Shown in pieces: positions 63,762 through 64,000 of a DNA stretch of 64,000 bases; position 1 is the first letter of the stretch; each line of letters starts with the position of its first letter. This stretch comes from Bacteroidota bacterium (GTDB lineage Bacteria; Bacteroidota; Bacteroidia; Bacteroidales; F082): positions 1 to 64,000 of the forward strand of contig JAEWWJ010000024.1 of NCBI GenBank assembly GCA_023396415.1, given 5' to 3'. The translations under genes and the position numbers were made by a program. Below the pieces are notes generated by a model. The model saw nothing but the letters and a program-made list of their open reading frames with translations. It ran no database searches and had not been told where the DNA came from.

Positions 63762-64000
63762 ATGGCCCAAGAAATTGAACGTAAATTTTTGGTGAACGGC
63801 GACTTTAAATCCGTGGCCACCAAAGCTACCCGCATCACTCAAGGTTATCTTTCATCCGTTCCCGAAAGAACGGTAAGGGTGCGCATCAAAGGCGATAAGG
63901 GTTTTATCACCATCAAAGGCGTCGGAAGCAGCTCAGGAGCAAGTCGTTACGAATGGGAAAAAGAAATCCCTATCGCAGAGGTTGAAGAGCTTTTGCAACT
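63762..64000 (+). CDS. CYTH domain triphosphatase, 3' partial
   Basis: 79 residues are visible before the right edge. The N-terminal EIERKFLV carries the ExExK signature (Glu4, Glu6, Lys8), and RVRIKGDKGFITIKG has the Arg/Lys strand that binds triphosphate. This is typical of short inorganic triphosphatases (YgiF/ThTPase-like) of ~150-160 residues. It begins 4 bases after the CYTH-like gene and is surely in the same operon. The enzymatic substrate (tripolyphosphate, a nucleoside triphosphate, or signalling) cannot be told here. Confidence 0.9.
   Translation, partial: MAQEIERKFLVNGDFKSVATKATRITQGYLSSVPERTVRVRIKGDKGFITIKGVGSSSGASRYEWEKEIPIAEVEELLQ

Overview
The window is one continuous stretch of a Bacteroidota chromosome. 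The evidence is: outer-membrane barrels and lipoproteins with Bacteroidota-type lipoboxes, a BatA-type protein next to ParC, a PiT/DUF47/OprP-like phosphate set, weak or absent Shine-Dalgarno sites, and repeated copies of the Bacteroidota promoter pattern (TTTG, about 19 bases, TAxxTTTG) in front of genes. No rRNA, tRNA, CRISPR array or intact insertion sequence was seen. I cannot name the genus.

Layout. 1-6700: a co-oriented set made of a CoA-transferase (cut by the left edge), two divergent KASIII-like proteins, an Ig-like lipoprotein, an outer-membrane barrel and an alpha/beta-hydrolase lipoprotein, closed by a strong terminator. 7.0-9.1 kb: a serine hydrolase, then decayed remains of a type I restriction locus (HsdR tail plus a broken Bro-N gene). 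9.4-17.6 kb: a helical-repeat protein, alkyladenine glycosylase, RecQ, a soluble hybrid histidine kinase, a DUF5522 mini-protein, a GT-C-like membrane protein and an Lrp regulator. 17.8-29.2 kb: a Cys/Met PLP lyase, a polyphosphate-type glucokinase, GcvP, ParC, a BatA-like protein and glutamate dehydrogenase. 29.5-37.1 kb: a complete trp operon, trpEGDCFBA plus a DAHP synthase, preceded by a leader peptide with three consecutive Trp codons and a terminator (an attenuator). 37.2-51.1 kb: a TPR protein, GlyA, a paired M16 protease, an RlmL-like methyltransferase, a sugar-modification cluster (GT-C, WecE, WecD-like, GT2) and an M23 peptidase. 51.3-56.2 kb: a lipoprotein, a SNF2 helicase and an esterase.

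56.4-64.0 kb is the most unusual part. It is a phosphate/polyphosphate operon: DUF47 (PhoU-like), a PiT phosphate permease fused through a coiled coil to a LuxR-like DNA-binding domain, an OprP-like porin, a lipoprotein with five lamin-tail repeats, and two CYTH-superfamily proteins (the second cut by the right edge). The fused permease looks like a membrane-tethered transporter-regulator. Together the genes could bring phosphate across both membranes, sense the flux and process tri/polyphosphate. A polyphosphate-type glucokinase elsewhere in the window fits a cell that uses polyphosphate.

Functions come from motif recognition and family knowledge only. No searches were run.
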